Shown: positions 43,345 through 52,758 of the stretch, piece by piece
Numbering within the stretch: position 1 is the first letter of the stretch
How the letters are laid out: the number at the start of each line of letters is the position of its first letter
Assembly: GCF_014646075.1 (NCBI RefSeq)
Contig: NZ_BMMT01000001.1
Location: forward strand, 645,930-709,929
From: Saccharopolyspora thermophila
GTDB lineage: Bacteria > Actinomycetota > Actinomycetes > Mycobacteriales > Pseudonocardiaceae
Direction of reading: 5' to 3'
DNA: 64,000 nt
Made by a program: the position numbers and the translations under genes
Notes under the pieces: generated by a model
Told to the model about the DNA's origin: nothing
What the model saw: only the letters and a program-made list of their open reading frames with translations
Database searches by the model: none

Positions 43345-43950
43345 TCAGTCGTCGCCGACTCCTCGGGCGGCCAGTGCTTCGCCGAGTTCGTCCGCGTGGC
43401 GCAGAGTGCGGACCAGGAACGGCACCGCGAAGGCCGACAGCGAGCGCTCCGCGTCGCGGGCCCGCTGGGCCTCCCGCACCTGCGTCGCGATGGTCGACAG
43501 CGCCGCCACGGCCTGCACCGTCAGGCCCACCAGCAGACCGACCCGATCCGGCCGGACACCGAAGCGGCGCAACGGCCGCAGGCCGCGTTCCACCGCGGTG
43601 ACCAGGTCGTCCACGCGGGTGGTCAGGGTGAACAGGTTCGCGGCTCCGAGCGCCGCGAGCAGCCGCAGGCACACCACGGCCGCGCTGTCCCAGCCGAGCA
43701 GCCACCACTGCGCCAGGAACACCAGCACCAGCAACGGGACCAGCAACCGCGACAGCTGCCAGCAGCGGCGCGCCGGGATGCGCGCGACCAGGTACGCGGC
43801 GGCCACGCCACCCGCGCACCCCGCCAGCGCCAGTGGCGAGCCCAGCACGAGGACCAGCACCGCGAAGCCCAGCAGCGCCAGGAACTTCCACCCCGCGCCG
43901 AGCCGGTGCAGCGGGCTGCTGCCCGGTTCGTACAGGCCGAGCGGGCTCAC
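43345..43950 (-). CDS. ECF transporter transmembrane subunit (EcfT/BioN-like)
   Basis: This 201-residue membrane protein has five predicted helices. The two coupling-helix motifs of EcfT proteins are recognisable: the A-x-R-like signatures appear as EAQRARDAERSL and DELGEALAARGVGDD near the C-terminus, where they touch the ATPases. With BioY and the ATPase of the same operon it forms a biotin-uptake ECF transporter. GTG 43950 overlaps the ATPase stop (GTGA), so the two are coupled. Confidence 0.88.
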   Translation of the reverse strand: MSPLGLYEPGSSPLHRLGAGWKFLALLGFAVLVLVLGSPLALAGCAGGVAAAYLVARIPARRCWQLSRLLVPLLVLVFLAQWWLLGWDSAAVVCLRLLAALGAANLFTLTTRVDDLVTAVERGLRPLRRFGVRPDRVGLLVGLTVQAVAALSTIATQVREAQRARDAERSLSAFAVPFLVRTLRHADELGEALAARGVGDD

Positions 43951-44636
43951 CGGACCAGCTCCCGGTAGTAGCGGATCGCCGCCGCGGGCTCGTCGTCGGC
44001 GACCACCTTTCCGCCGTCGAGCACCACGACCCGGTCGAAGTCGCCGAGCAGGTCCAGGTCGTGGGTGACCAGCACGACCTGCTGCCGCAGCCCGCGCAGG
44101 ACCTCCGCGAAGTGCCGCTTGTTGCGCAGATCCAGCAGAGTCGTCGGCTCGTCGCAGACCAGCACGTCCGGGTCCAGCACGAGCATCGCGCACAGCGCCA
44201 GCAGCTGCTTCTGGCCGCCCGACAGCTGGTGCGCCGGGTGGTCGGCGTAGCCGTCGAGCCCGTGCCGGGCCAGCACCTCGGCGGCCCGCCGCTGCCGCTC
44301 CGCCTTGGACAGGCCCTGCCTGCGCAGCGAGAACGCCACGTCCTCGCCCGCGGTGGGCATCACGATCTGGCTGTCCGGGTGGGTGAAGATGAACCCGACG
44401 CGGTGCCGCACCGTCCTTCCGTCGCGCACCGGGTCGACACCGTCGACCAGCACCCGGCCGCGGGTGGGGTGCACCAGGCCGTTGATCATCCGCGCCAGCG
44501 TGGACTTGCCCGACCCGTTCGCCCCGACGAACGCCACCCGCTGCTCGGCCAGCCGCAGGTTCACCCCGTCCAGCACGGTCCGCCCGTCGTAGCTGTGCCC
44601 GACTCCCTCGAACTCGATCAACCCACTCGCTCCCAC
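43947..44636 (-). CDS. ECF transporter ATPase (EcfA/BioM-like)
   Basis: This 229-residue ABC ATPase has Walker A GANGSGKSTLA, Q-loop FTHPDSQIV, signature HQLSGGQKQLLALCAML, Walker B VLVCDEPTTLLD and H-loop VTHDLDLL. A single ATPase gene is present, as in BioMNY transporters that use a homodimer. GTG 44636 overlaps the end of the thiolase-like gene by 19 bases; a TTG at 44624 is an alternative start. It drives biotin uptake together with EcfT and BioY. Confidence 0.9.
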   Translation of the reverse strand: MGASGLIEFEGVGHSYDGRTVLDGVNLRLAEQRVAFVGANGSGKSTLARMINGLVHPTRGRVLVDGVDPVRDGRTVRHRVGFIFTHPDSQIVMPTAGEDVAFSLRRQGLSKAERQRRAAEVLARHGLDGYADHPAHQLSGGQKQLLALCAMLVLDPDVLVCDEPTTLLDLRNKRHFAEVLRGLRQQVVLVTHDLDLLGDFDRVVVLDGGKVVADDEPAAAIRYYRELVR

Positions 44637-45733
44637 ATCGCGGCCACGCCCAGACCCCCACCGGAGGACAGCGCCGACAGGCCGATCCGTGGCCCGTCCG
44701 CCCGCACCATCCGGCTGAACAACCGGACCACCAGCACCGCCCCCGAGGCGCCCCACGGGTGCCCCAGGGCGATCGCCCCGCCGTCCGGGCTGACCAGCTC
44801 CTCATCGATGCCCGCGGCGTCCAGGCAGGCCAGCGCCTGGCCCGCGAACGCCTCGGTGAACTCCACGACCTCCGGGCGGTGCCGGGCGAGCAGCTCCCGC
44901 ATGGCGGGCACCGCCCCGAGCCCCAGCCGGTTCGGGTCGACGCCGCACGTGCGCCAGCCCAGCAACCGCAACCCCGGCACACCGAGCCGACGGCGCTGCT
45001 CCTCGGTGGTGACCAGCACCGCGGCGGCGCCGTCGTTGATGCCGCACGAGTTCGCGGCGGTGGCGGTGCCGTCCGGGGTGAAGGCCGGCCGGAACCGCGC
45101 GAGCCGCTCGGCGGTGAAGCCGCGACGCGGCCGCTCGTCGACCGAAACCCCGCCCACGGGCACCAGTTCGGCGTCGAACCGGCCCGCTTCCTGCGCGGCG
45201 ACCGCCCGAGCGTGACTGCGGGCGGCGAACTCGTCCTGCCGCTGCCGCGAGATCCCGGCCTCGGCCGCCACCAGGTCGGCCGCGGGTCCCATGTCCGGGT
45301 CGCCGATCTCGGGAGGGGCGAACGGTGCCCGGCTGTAGAAGCGGGGAGGTTCCGCCGCGGAGCGGGGCCGCCACGCCCGCCACGGAGCGGTGGAGGGGCT
45401 TTCCGCGCCACCGGCGAGGAACCAGTCGCCGGCCCCGGCCTGGACCAGGGCCGCGGCGGTGGTGATCGCGGTGAGACCGCTCGCGCACTGCCGGTCCACG
45501 GTCATCCCGGGGGTCGCCTCGCCCAAACCCGCGCGCAGCGCCGCCACCCGCGCCGGGTTCCCACCCGGGCCGAGGACGTTGCCGAGCAGCACCTCGTCCA
45601 CTTCGGACACCCCGACGTCGTCGAGCACCGCCCGCAGCACCGGCGCGGCGAGCCGGTCCACGGCGACGTTGCGCAGCGCCCCGCCTGCTTCGCCGATCGG
45701 CGTGCGGCGGGCCGCGATCACCACAGGCGTCAC
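44618..45733 (-). CDS. Thiolase-family protein with altered active site
   Basis: This 371-residue protein has the thiolase fold. Nucleophile Cys83 is present (DRQCASGLTA), as is the His of GGAIALGHPWGASGA. The second catalytic Cys of the usual CxGGGxG motif is Ser here (ALSSGGGLGVA), and the NEAFA motif reads TEAFA. This argues against ordinary thiolysis or Claisen condensation. Gene order bioY, acyl-CoA ligase, thiolase parallels B. subtilis yhfUTS. It may act on pimelate-like acyl-CoA, but no function is proven. GTG 45733 overlaps the ligase stop. Confidence 0.85.
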   Translation of the reverse strand: MTPVVIAARRTPIGEAGGALRNVAVDRLAAPVLRAVLDDVGVSEVDEVLLGNVLGPGGNPARVAALRAGLGEATPGMTVDRQCASGLTAITTAAALVQAGAGDWFLAGGAESPSTAPWRAWRPRSAAEPPRFYSRAPFAPPEIGDPDMGPAADLVAAEAGISRQRQDEFAARSHARAVAAQEAGRFDAELVPVGGVSVDERPRRGFTAERLARFRPAFTPDGTATAANSCGINDGAAAVLVTTEEQRRRLGVPGLRLLGWRTCGVDPNRLGLGAVPAMRELLARHRPEVVEFTEAFAGQALACLDAAGIDEELVSPDGGAIALGHPWGASGAVLVVRLFSRMVRADGPRIGLSALSSGGGLGVAAMWERVG

Positions 45734-47091
45734 AGCTCCTCCGCATCCAGGGTTCGGGCCCGCAGGCGCTCGGCCACCACCGCGCGAGCCGGTTTGCCGG
45801 AAGCCGTGCGCGGCAGTTCCCGCACGGCCAGCCAACGACGCGGGCGCTTCGCCGGTTCCAGCGCGGCGCGGGCGCGGGCCCGCAGGTCCCGCATCGACGG
45901 GGTGCTGCCCGGGGCGATCTCGACGACCGCCGTGACCAGCTCGCCGAACCGGACGTGCGGAGTGCCGCACACCAGCACGTCAAGCACGCCTTCGGCGCCG
46001 CGCAGCACCGCTTCGACCTCCTCGGCGGCGACGATGCGGGCACCGGTGTTGATCGCCGAGCTGCTGCGGCCGAGCACCTCCAGCGAGCCGTCCGGGCGCT
46101 GCACCGCCCGGTCGCCGACCGTCGACCACCCGTCGCGCGTCCCTGGGGGCACGATCCGCCCGCCGTCCAGGTACCCGTCGAACGCCAGCTCCGAGCGGAC
46201 CCACAGCTCGCCGTCGCGCACCTCGACGTCCACGACCGGCCGCAGCCCGCCGCCCCGCCGGATGGCGATCAGCGAGTGCTCGGCGGACCCGTAGTACTCG
46301 ACGAGTTCGCACCCCGGCAGCACCCGGGCCAACCGCCCCGCCAACTCCGCGTCCACCCGAGCCCCACCGCACACCACCGTCCGCAGCGCGCATCCGGCCC
46401 GCAGCACCGGATCACGCTCCATAGTGGACAGCAATCCGGACAGCATCGCGGGCACCAGGTGCACGGCGGTGCAGCGTCGGGCGGCCTCGGCGGCATCAGC
46501 GGGCGACCAGCGGTCCAGCAGCTCCACGTCCGCACCGGCGTGCAACGCGTGCAGGGCCCCGAACAGGAACAACGACGAACTCAACGGCCCGGGGATGAGA
46601 ACGCGGTCCCCGGAACCGATCTCGACGCCGAGCCGCTGAAAGCTGAGCAACCAGGACCGCCGAGAACGCACCAGCACCTTCGGCCGCCCACTGCTCCCCG
46701 ACGTGGTGGGGAGGTAGAAGGCGGTGAACTCGTCCCCGCAGCCCGCCTGAGCGCCCCAGCCGTTCAGACCGCTCCACCCGCATGGCTGCGGGTCCGCGGC
46801 CGCGCGGGTGGCCAGGTCGAGCAGCAGGTGCGGGGCCGCGTCCGCGAGGACCGCCTCCCGTTCGCGAGGCGTCCAGGTGGTCTCGACCAGAAGGGTGGCG
46901 CAGCCCCGCAGATCCGCCGCCAGGAAGTGGATCAGACGCTCCAGCGCGGTCCCGCCGTCCAGGGCGACCCTCGCCCCGGTCGGCAGGGACCGCGCTGCGC
47001 GCAGCACCCGCGCGTGCCACTCCGGCGCGTCCAGTTCCGCTCCGGCGTGTGCGATCCGCGACGCGGGGACGCGGCCGAGGATCGGCAGCAC
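45730..47091 (-). CDS. AMP-forming acyl-CoA ligase, biotin-uptake operon
   Basis: This 453-residue ANL-superfamily enzyme has the phosphate-binding loop TTSGSSGRPKVLV, YYGSAEHS in the adenine region, STVGDRA (ribose-binding Asp) and the catalytic C-terminal Lys in RTASGKPARA. It activates a carboxylic acid as an acyl adenylate and then CoA ester. It lies directly after bioY (one base between stop and GTG) and overlaps the thiolase-like gene, the same order as B. subtilis yhfUTS. A fatty or pimelic-type acid is a guess; it is shorter than most fatty acyl-CoA ligases. Confidence 0.85.
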   Translation of the reverse strand: MLPILGRVPASRIAHAGAELDAPEWHARVLRAARSLPTGARVALDGGTALERLIHFLAADLRGCATLLVETTWTPREREAVLADAAPHLLLDLATRAAADPQPCGWSGLNGWGAQAGCGDEFTAFYLPTTSGSSGRPKVLVRSRRSWLLSFQRLGVEIGSGDRVLIPGPLSSSLFLFGALHALHAGADVELLDRWSPADAAEAARRCTAVHLVPAMLSGLLSTMERDPVLRAGCALRTVVCGGARVDAELAGRLARVLPGCELVEYYGSAEHSLIAIRRGGGLRPVVDVEVRDGELWVRSELAFDGYLDGGRIVPPGTRDGWSTVGDRAVQRPDGSLEVLGRSSSAINTGARIVAAEEVEAVLRGAEGVLDVLVCGTPHVRFGELVTAVVEIAPGSTPSMRDLRARARAALEPAKRPRRWLAVRELPRTASGKPARAVVAERLRARTLDAEEL

Positions 47092-47092
47092 C

Positions 47093-47680
47093 TCAGCCCT
47101 CGGCGGTCGCTCGCCGCGCCGAGCCGGTCAGCGCCGCCGGGACCGCGCGGTGCACCGCCACGGCCACCAGCGAGACCGCGACCAGCTTCACCGCGTCACC
47201 CGGCAGGAACACCAGCGACTGCACCGCCGCGGCCCGCACGTCCCCGATCACCAGGCCCCAGTACGGGATGCCGATCAGGTAGTCCACCGCGACACCCGCG
47301 AGGTTGGCGGCGAGAAGCACGAACAGGCCCGGCTTCGGCAGCCCGCGCTGCACGATCAGGCCGACCACGACCGCCGACACCACCCAGCCGAGCAGGAAAC
47401 CACCGCTGGGGCCCACAAACGGCGCGATGCCGCCGCGGCCACCGGACAGCAGCGGCAGCCCGAGCGCGACCAGCGCCAGGAACAGCAGCACCGAGGCGCC
47501 ACCGCGACGCGCGCCGAGGATGCTGCCCGCCAGCAGCGGCCCCATGTTCTGCAGCACGATCGGCACCGCGGCACCGCCGAGGTAGAAACCGGGGAACAAT
47601 CCGAGGACGGCGATGAAAGCGGCGAAGACCACAGTCCTGGCCAGGTTCGCGGCAGGCGCGGCTTGGCGTGGTGCGGACAC
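47093..47680 (-). CDS. bioY: Biotin transporter substrate-binding subunit
   Basis: This 195-residue ECF S-component has six predicted helices with the BioY motifs GGAAVPIVLQNMGPLLAG, LLSGGRGGIAPFVGPSGGF and a final segment with PGDAVKLVAVSLVA. GTG 47680 follows GAGGAGA, which excludes the longer upstream frame. It is the first gene of a five-gene leftward operon (bioY, ligase, thiolase-like, ecfA, ecfT). No BioQ- or BirA-type operator was recognised upstream. Confidence 0.93.
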   Translation of the reverse strand: MSAPRQAAPAANLARTVVFAAFIAVLGLFPGFYLGGAAVPIVLQNMGPLLAGSILGARRGGASVLLFLALVALGLPLLSGGRGGIAPFVGPSGGFLLGWVVSAVVVGLIVQRGLPKPGLFVLLAANLAGVAVDYLIGIPYWGLVIGDVRAAAVQSLVFLPGDAVKLVAVSLVAVAVHRAVPAALTGSARRATAEG

Positions 47681-48087
47681 GGCGTCTCCTCGAAGTCGAT
47701 CGACAAGTGGTGGATCGGCGGCGCTGCCGAACCGGACATCCCCGCCGCGCCACCTCGAACCCCGGCACCGGAACGGCGACAACCGTCCCGACCAGCGGAT
47801 CTTGCCCTCCTCGCCAGCCGGGGCCGGCGGGCGGGGCGCGGCGAACACAACCTACCCGGCAACCCCGCCGGAACAGAAAGCCCAGCACGCCGTTGTCGAT
47901 CTCCTCCAAAAAAACCGCGTGCCCCACACCTCACCACCGTCTCCTGTCCACCCCCGCGCAGCCGGAATTTCCCGCGAATTTGACGTTCACCCGGGTGTCC
48001 GCGCAATTCCCGGGGGCCGGGTGATGCCCGGTGCGCGGACAGTGACCAGCCGGTGGGTGGGTGGGTGGGTGCCGGGGCGCGGCGCGA
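47681..48087. other. Gene-free interval with a G-quadruplex motif
   Basis: No supported gene. GGGTGGGTGGGTGGG (48055-48069) has four G3 tracts with single-T loops, the most stable type of intramolecular quadruplex, on the plus strand just beyond the dinG stop. The bioY promoter must lie in 47690-47900, but no clear elements were found. A run of seven A occurs near 47910. Confidence 0.55.
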
Positions 48088-50244
48088 TCAGGCCGTCGCG
48101 GCCGCCGCCAGACGGCGCAGGGCGCCGCGGACCACCTCCGGGTCGTGAGTGGTCCAGAACGGGGGAAGGGAGGCGCGGAGGAAACCGCCGTAGCGGGCCG
48201 TGGCCAGCCTCGGGTCAAGTACCGCGATCACGCCGCGGTCGTTCGGCGAGCGCAGCAGCCTCCCGGCGCCCTGGGCCAGCAGCAGCGCCGCGTGGGTGCC
48301 CGCGACGGTGAGGAAACCGTTGCCGCCGCGCTCCGCCACCGCCTTCTGGCGGGCCGAGGCGAGCGGGTCGTCCGGGCGCGGGAACGGGATGCGGTCCATC
48401 ACCACCAGCTGCAGCGAGTCGCCGGGCACGTCCACGCCCTGCCACAGCGACAGGGTGCCGAACAGCGACGTCGCCGGGTCCTCGGCGAACCGGCGGACCA
48501 GCAGTGCCGTCGCGTCGTCGCCCTGGCACAGCACCGGCGTGTCGAGCCGCTTTCGGAGCTCCTCCGAAGCCTGCTTGGCGGCCCGCATCGAGGAGAACAG
48601 CCCGAGCGTGCGCCCGCCCGCGGCCTGCACCAGCTCGGTCAGCTCGTCCAGGTACTGCGGCGGCAGCCCGTCGCGCCCCGGCGGCGGCAGGTGCCGGGCG
48701 ATGTAGAGGATGCCGCTGCGCCGATGCTCGAACGGCGACCCCACGTCCAGGCCCGTCCACCTGGGACCGCTGGTATCGGATGGGGCCTCCCTGGCGGTGG
48801 CCATCCCGGCGACCGGCTGCGCCTGCTGCTGCGGCGGCAGGCCCCACTGCCGGGCCAACGTGTCGAACGAGCCGCCCAGCGCCAGCGTCGCCGAGGTCAG
48901 CACCGTGGTGCGCTGCCCGAACAGGCGCTCCCGCAGCAGTGTGCCGACGCCGATCGGCGCGACCCGCAGCGCCGGCGGTCGGTTCGGTTCGGCCGAGACC
49001 CACACGACGTCGTACCCGCGTTCGTCGTCGAAAGCCTCCAGCAGCCGCACCGCGGTGTCGTGCACCTCCTCGGTGACCGCGTGCGCGAGCTTGCGCACCG
49101 TACTGCCCTCGACGTCGTCCTTGCGCTCCGGGCCCAGCGCGGTGAGGCACGCCCACGCCGCGTCGCGGACCGCGGTCAACGCGCCGCCCAGGTCCTGCGG
49201 CAGCTCCTCCAGCCGCCCGGGAGCGGTCGCCTGCAACACCAGGTCGAGCCCGTCGGCGGCCTCGTTGAGCCGGTCCGCGATCTCCTCGTCGATCACCCGC
49301 CCGCACCGGCGCACCGCGACCCGCACCGCTGCGGCGGTCAGCTCGCCGGTGGCCGCCGATGTCACCCGGTCCACCAGCTCGTGCGCCTCGTCGACCAGCA
49401 CCACGTCGTGCTCCGGCAACACCGGCCGGTCGTCAAGGGCGTCGATGGCCAGCAGTGCGTGGTTGGTCACCACGATGTCGGCGCGCCCCGCCGCGGCCCG
49501 GGCCCGCTCGGCGAAGCAGTCCACACCCACCGGGCAGCGATGCACGCCCAGGCACTCCCTGGCGGTCACCGACACCTGCCGCCACGCCTGGTCGGTTACG
49601 CCCGGCACCAGTTCGTCGCGGTCCCCGGTGTCGGTCTCGGCCGCCCACTCCCGGATGCGCTTGACCTGCCGCTCCAGCGCGGACGCGGCGAAGGCGTCGA
49701 ACAGCGCTCCGTCCTCGGGTTCCTCGGGGGCGTTGCCGTGCACCCGGTTCAGGCACAGGTAGTTGCGGCGACCCTTGAGGATGGCGAACGTGGGCCGCCG
49801 CCCCAGCGCCCCGGCCAGCGCGGTGGACAACCGCGGCAGGTCCCGGTCGACGAGCTGCCGCTGCAGGGCGATCGTGGCGGTCGACACCACCACGGTCGTG
49901 CCTTCGGCGACCGCGTGCCGGATCGCCGGCACCAGGTAGGCCAGCGACTTGCCGGTCCCGGTGCCCGCCTGCACGGCCAGGTGCTCACCGGTGGCGATCG
50001 AACGCGCGACGGCCTCGGCCATCCGGGCCTGGCCCTCGCGCGGCACCCCGCCGACCGCCTCGATCGCGATGCCCAGCAGCGTCGACAGGTCCGGGATGTC
50101 CCGCTTCGGCTTGGCCACCGACGGCGACTCCGTCGCACCCCCGCCCGCCCGCGCCAGGTCGGCGGCGATCTCCGGCGGGAGCTCGTCGTCGTCGCCGGGT
50201 TCGAACGCGACCGGGTCGGACCATCGCGGGACAGAGGTGGGCAC
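48088..50244 (-). CDS. dinG: DinG-type ATP-dependent DNA helicase
   Basis: This 718-residue superfamily 2 (XPD-like) helicase has Walker A QAGTGTGKSLAY, the iron-sulfur region with CLNR and ECLGVHRCPVGVDC supplying four Cys, DEAH box VLVDEAHEL, and C-terminal motifs LGLFSSMRAA, LWQGVDVPG and QGAGRLLRS. It unwinds 5'-tailed DNA, including R-loops and, for E. coli DinG, G-quadruplexes. GTG 50244 is the start. Position next to the pnc genes matches M. tuberculosis Rv1329c. Confidence 0.93.
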   Translation of the reverse strand: MPTSVPRWSDPVAFEPGDDDELPPEIAADLARAGGGATESPSVAKPKRDIPDLSTLLGIAIEAVGGVPREGQARMAEAVARSIATGEHLAVQAGTGTGKSLAYLVPAIRHAVAEGTTVVVSTATIALQRQLVDRDLPRLSTALAGALGRRPTFAILKGRRNYLCLNRVHGNAPEEPEDGALFDAFAASALERQVKRIREWAAETDTGDRDELVPGVTDQAWRQVSVTARECLGVHRCPVGVDCFAERARAAAGRADIVVTNHALLAIDALDDRPVLPEHDVVLVDEAHELVDRVTSAATGELTAAAVRVAVRRCGRVIDEEIADRLNEAADGLDLVLQATAPGRLEELPQDLGGALTAVRDAAWACLTALGPERKDDVEGSTVRKLAHAVTEEVHDTAVRLLEAFDDERGYDVVWVSAEPNRPPALRVAPIGVGTLLRERLFGQRTTVLTSATLALGGSFDTLARQWGLPPQQQAQPVAGMATAREAPSDTSGPRWTGLDVGSPFEHRRSGILYIARHLPPPGRDGLPPQYLDELTELVQAAGGRTLGLFSSMRAAKQASEELRKRLDTPVLCQGDDATALLVRRFAEDPATSLFGTLSLWQGVDVPGDSLQLVVMDRIPFPRPDDPLASARQKAVAERGGNGFLTVAGTHAALLLAQGAGRLLRSPNDRGVIAVLDPRLATARYGGFLRASLPPFWTTHDPEVVRGALRRLAAAATA

Positions 50245-50430
50245 GTCTGCAGACGCTACCGCGCACCGGCGACATCAGACCCCGGTGGTCGACCGGCTCA
50301 ACCCCATGCCGCGCCGGGGATCGCGCATGGCAACGGGCCCGGCGCCGAGCGCACCGGACGCGGTTTCACCTGAAGCGGGGGTGCTCCGGTGTGTCGACGC
50401 ATCCGGGGGTACGTGCGCCGCCGGTGAAGG

Positions 50431-51006
50431 TCACGAACCCGCCACCACCGGTTCGCCGACCAGGTCGACGCCCGCGTCGGCGAGCTCGGCCAGCGCCGCG
50501 TCCACCGTCGCCCGGGACACCCCGGCGGTCAGCTCCAGCAGGACCGCGGTGTCCAGACCCGCGCGCACCGCGTCCAGCGCCGTGGCGCGAACGCAGTGGT
50601 CCGTGGCGATCCCCACGATGTCGACCCGCCGCACCCCGCGCTCGGACAGCCAGTCCCGCAGCGGCCGGTCGCGGAAGTCAATGCCCTCGAAACCCGAGTA
50701 GCCGTGGCTGTGCTGGCCCTTGGAGAACACCGCCTCCACCGGCCCCACGTCCAGGTCCGGGTGGAACGACGCCCCCGGGGTGCCCGCCACGCAGTGCGGC
50801 GGCCAGGACCGCACGAAGTCCGGTTCGTCGCTGAAGTGCTCGCCCGGGTCGATGTGGTAGTCACGGGTGGCCACCACGTGGTCGTGGTCGAACCCCGCCA
50901 GGTACCGCGAGATCGCCGCGGCCACCCCCGCGCCACCGGCCACCGCCAGCGCACCGCCCTCGCAGAAGTCGTTCTGCACGTCCACGATGATCAGGGCCTT
51001 GGTCAT
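50431..51006 (-). CDS. pncA: Nicotinamidase/pyrazinamidase
   Basis: This 191-residue enzyme hydrolyses nicotinamide to nicotinate. The catalytic triad Asp9, Lys96 and Cys138 ([11 protein letters not shown]) is intact, and metal ligands Asp49, His51 and His57 lie in [15 protein letters not shown] 51006 is the start. It follows pncB on the same strand by 42 bases, so the two enzymes of the nicotinamide salvage branch are likely co-transcribed. Confidence 0.95.
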   Translation of the reverse strand: MTKALIIVDVQNDFCEGGALAVAGGAGVAAAISRYLAGFDHDHVVATRDYHIDPGEHFSDEPDFVRSWPPHCVAGTPGASFHPDLDVGPVEAVFSKGQHSHGYSGFEGIDFRDRPLRDWLSERGVRRVDIVGIATDHCVRATALDAVRAGLDTAVLLELTAGVSRATVDAALAELADAGVDLVGEPVVAGS

Positions 51007-51048
51007 GCCGAACTCCCTCGCGTCGCTACCGCGATTTTCCCAGCGGAT

Positions 51049-52353
51049 TCAGGTTTCGTGGAAGACCGTCGGGATCGCGGGCTCGCCGTGCGACAGCGTG
51101 AGGCCCTCCCACGGCAGTGTGACCAGGGCGTGCCGCAGCCGCTGCCGGTCGTCCTCCAGGGACGGCAGGTCGTCGACCCGCTTGCCGTCGCGCATCAGCG
51201 GGATCTGCAGGAAACGGTCGTGTGGGCCCAGCACCGGTTCGGCGGCCCCAGGTCCCATCCGGAAGATGACCTCCTCCACGGCGGTCCCGGTGGCCTTGTA
51301 CCGCCGCACCGCCGCCTTGCGCCCACCGCGCGACTCCTTGCGCGAGCTGCGCTTGGCGACCGGGCGGCCCTCCACCTCCACCAGCTTGTAGACCATCTCC
51401 GCGGTCGGCGCCCCAGAGCCGGTGACCAGCGACGTCCCCACGCCGTAGCCGTCGACCGGTTCGGCGCGCAGCGCCGCGATGGCGTACTCGTCGAGGTCCC
51501 CGGAGACGACGATGCGGGTGTTCGTGGCGCCGAGCGAGTCCAGCTGCTCGCGGGCCTGCCGGGCCAGGACCCCGACGTCCCCGGAGTCGATGCGGATCGC
51601 GCCGAGCCCCGTCCCGGCCACCTCCACGGCCAGCTGGATACCGCGGGTGATGTCGTAGGTGTCGACCAGCAGCGTGGTGTCGGTTCCCAGGGTCGCGACC
51701 TGCGACTCGAACGCGGCGCGCTCCGAGTCGTGCAACAGCGTGAACGCGTGCGCCGCGGTTCCGGCGGTGGGGATGCCGTAGCGGCGCCCCGCCTCCAGGT
51801 TCGAGGTGGCGGTGAACCCGCACAGGTAGGCGATGCGGGCCGCCGCCACCGCCGACTCCTCGTGCGTACGCCGCGACCCCATCTCGATGATCCGGCGACC
51901 GTTGGCCGCCGACACCATGCGCGCCGCCGCGGCCGCGATCGCGCTGTCGTGGTTGAGGATCGACAGCACCAGCGTCTCCAGCACCACCGCCTCGGCGAAC
52001 GTGCCGCGCACGGTCAGCAGCGGGGAACCGGGGAAGAACAGCTCGCCCTCCGGGTAGCCGTCGATGTGGCCGGTGAAGCGGTAGTCCCGCAGCCACTCCA
52101 GCGTCGAGGCGTCCACCACCTTGGCGGACGCCAGCTGCGCCAGCTCGGCCTCGCCGAACCGGAAGTTCTCGATGGCCTCCAGCAGCCGCCCGATCCCACC
52201 GGTCACCCCGTACCGGCGGCCGTTCGGCAGCCGACGCGTGAACACCTCGAAGGTGCACTCGCGGTGCGCGGTGCCGTCGCGCAGCGCGCTGGCGAGCATG
52301 GTCAGCTCGTAGTGGTCGGTGAGCAGGGCGGTGCTGCCCGTCGGAGAGCTCAT
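51049..52353 (-). CDS. pncB: Nicotinate phosphoribosyltransferase
   Basis: This 434-residue enzyme makes nicotinate mononucleotide from nicotinate and PRPP with ATP. The N-terminus [15 protein letters not shown] is family-typical, the conserved phosphorylated-His region contains [17 protein letters not shown], and [13 protein letters not shown] with IRIDSGDVG forms the substrate site. ATG 52353 is divergent from clpS, with 111 bases between. M. tuberculosis has the same pncB-clpS divergence. Confidence 0.95.
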   Translation of the reverse strand: MSSPTGSTALLTDHYELTMLASALRDGTAHRECTFEVFTRRLPNGRRYGVTGGIGRLLEAIENFRFGEAELAQLASAKVVDASTLEWLRDYRFTGHIDGYPEGELFFPGSPLLTVRGTFAEAVVLETLVLSILNHDSAIAAAAARMVSAANGRRIIEMGSRRTHEESAVAAARIAYLCGFTATSNLEAGRRYGIPTAGTAAHAFTLLHDSERAAFESQVATLGTDTTLLVDTYDITRGIQLAVEVAGTGLGAIRIDSGDVGVLARQAREQLDSLGATNTRIVVSGDLDEYAIAALRAEPVDGYGVGTSLVTGSGAPTAEMVYKLVEVEGRPVAKRSSRKESRGGRKAAVRRYKATGTAVEEVIFRMGPGAAEPVLGPHDRFLQIPLMRDGKRVDDLPSLEDDRQRLRHALVTLPWEGLTLSHGEPAIPTVFHET

Positions 52354-52464
52354 GCCGCAGAGATTACGTGGTGGGCGGCGGGTGTCCGCATCGCGAAACC
52401 GGTGCGTGCCGGGTTTGCCCGTGTGGCCGACACGGCCGTGACGGGCGCGTGCGACGATGGGGGT

Positions 52465-52758
52465 ATGACCTCGCCCGCTGAAATCGAGCGCGCGCAACTG
52501 GAACCGGACGAACTCGGCACCGAGGACCGGCCGTGGGTCACCGTGGTCTGGAACGACCCGGTCAACCTGATGTCCTACGTGACCTACGTGCTCCAGAAGA
52601 TCTTCGGCTACACCCGGGATCACGCGACGAAGTTGATGCTGGACGTGCACCACAAGGGCAAGGCGGTGGTGTCCTCGGGTTCCAAGGAGAAGGTCGAGGG
52701 CGACGTGGCCAAGCTCCACGCCGCCGGATTGTGGGCGACGATGCAGAAGGACTCCTGA
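52465..52758 (+). CDS. clpS: ATP-dependent Clp protease adaptor
   Basis: This 97-residue protein has the ClpS core: [20 protein letters not shown], with the conserved Asp-Asn/Pro region, then [21 protein letters not shown]. It delivers N-degron substrates to ClpC/ClpA. ATG 52465 gives the normal length. It is followed directly by the DUF2017 gene (TGA then GTG, no gap). Confidence 0.95.
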   Translation: MTSPAEIERAQLEPDELGTEDRPWVTVVWNDPVNLMSYVTYVLQKIFGYTRDHATKLMLDVHHKGKAVVSSGSKEKVEGDVAKLHAAGLWATMQKDS

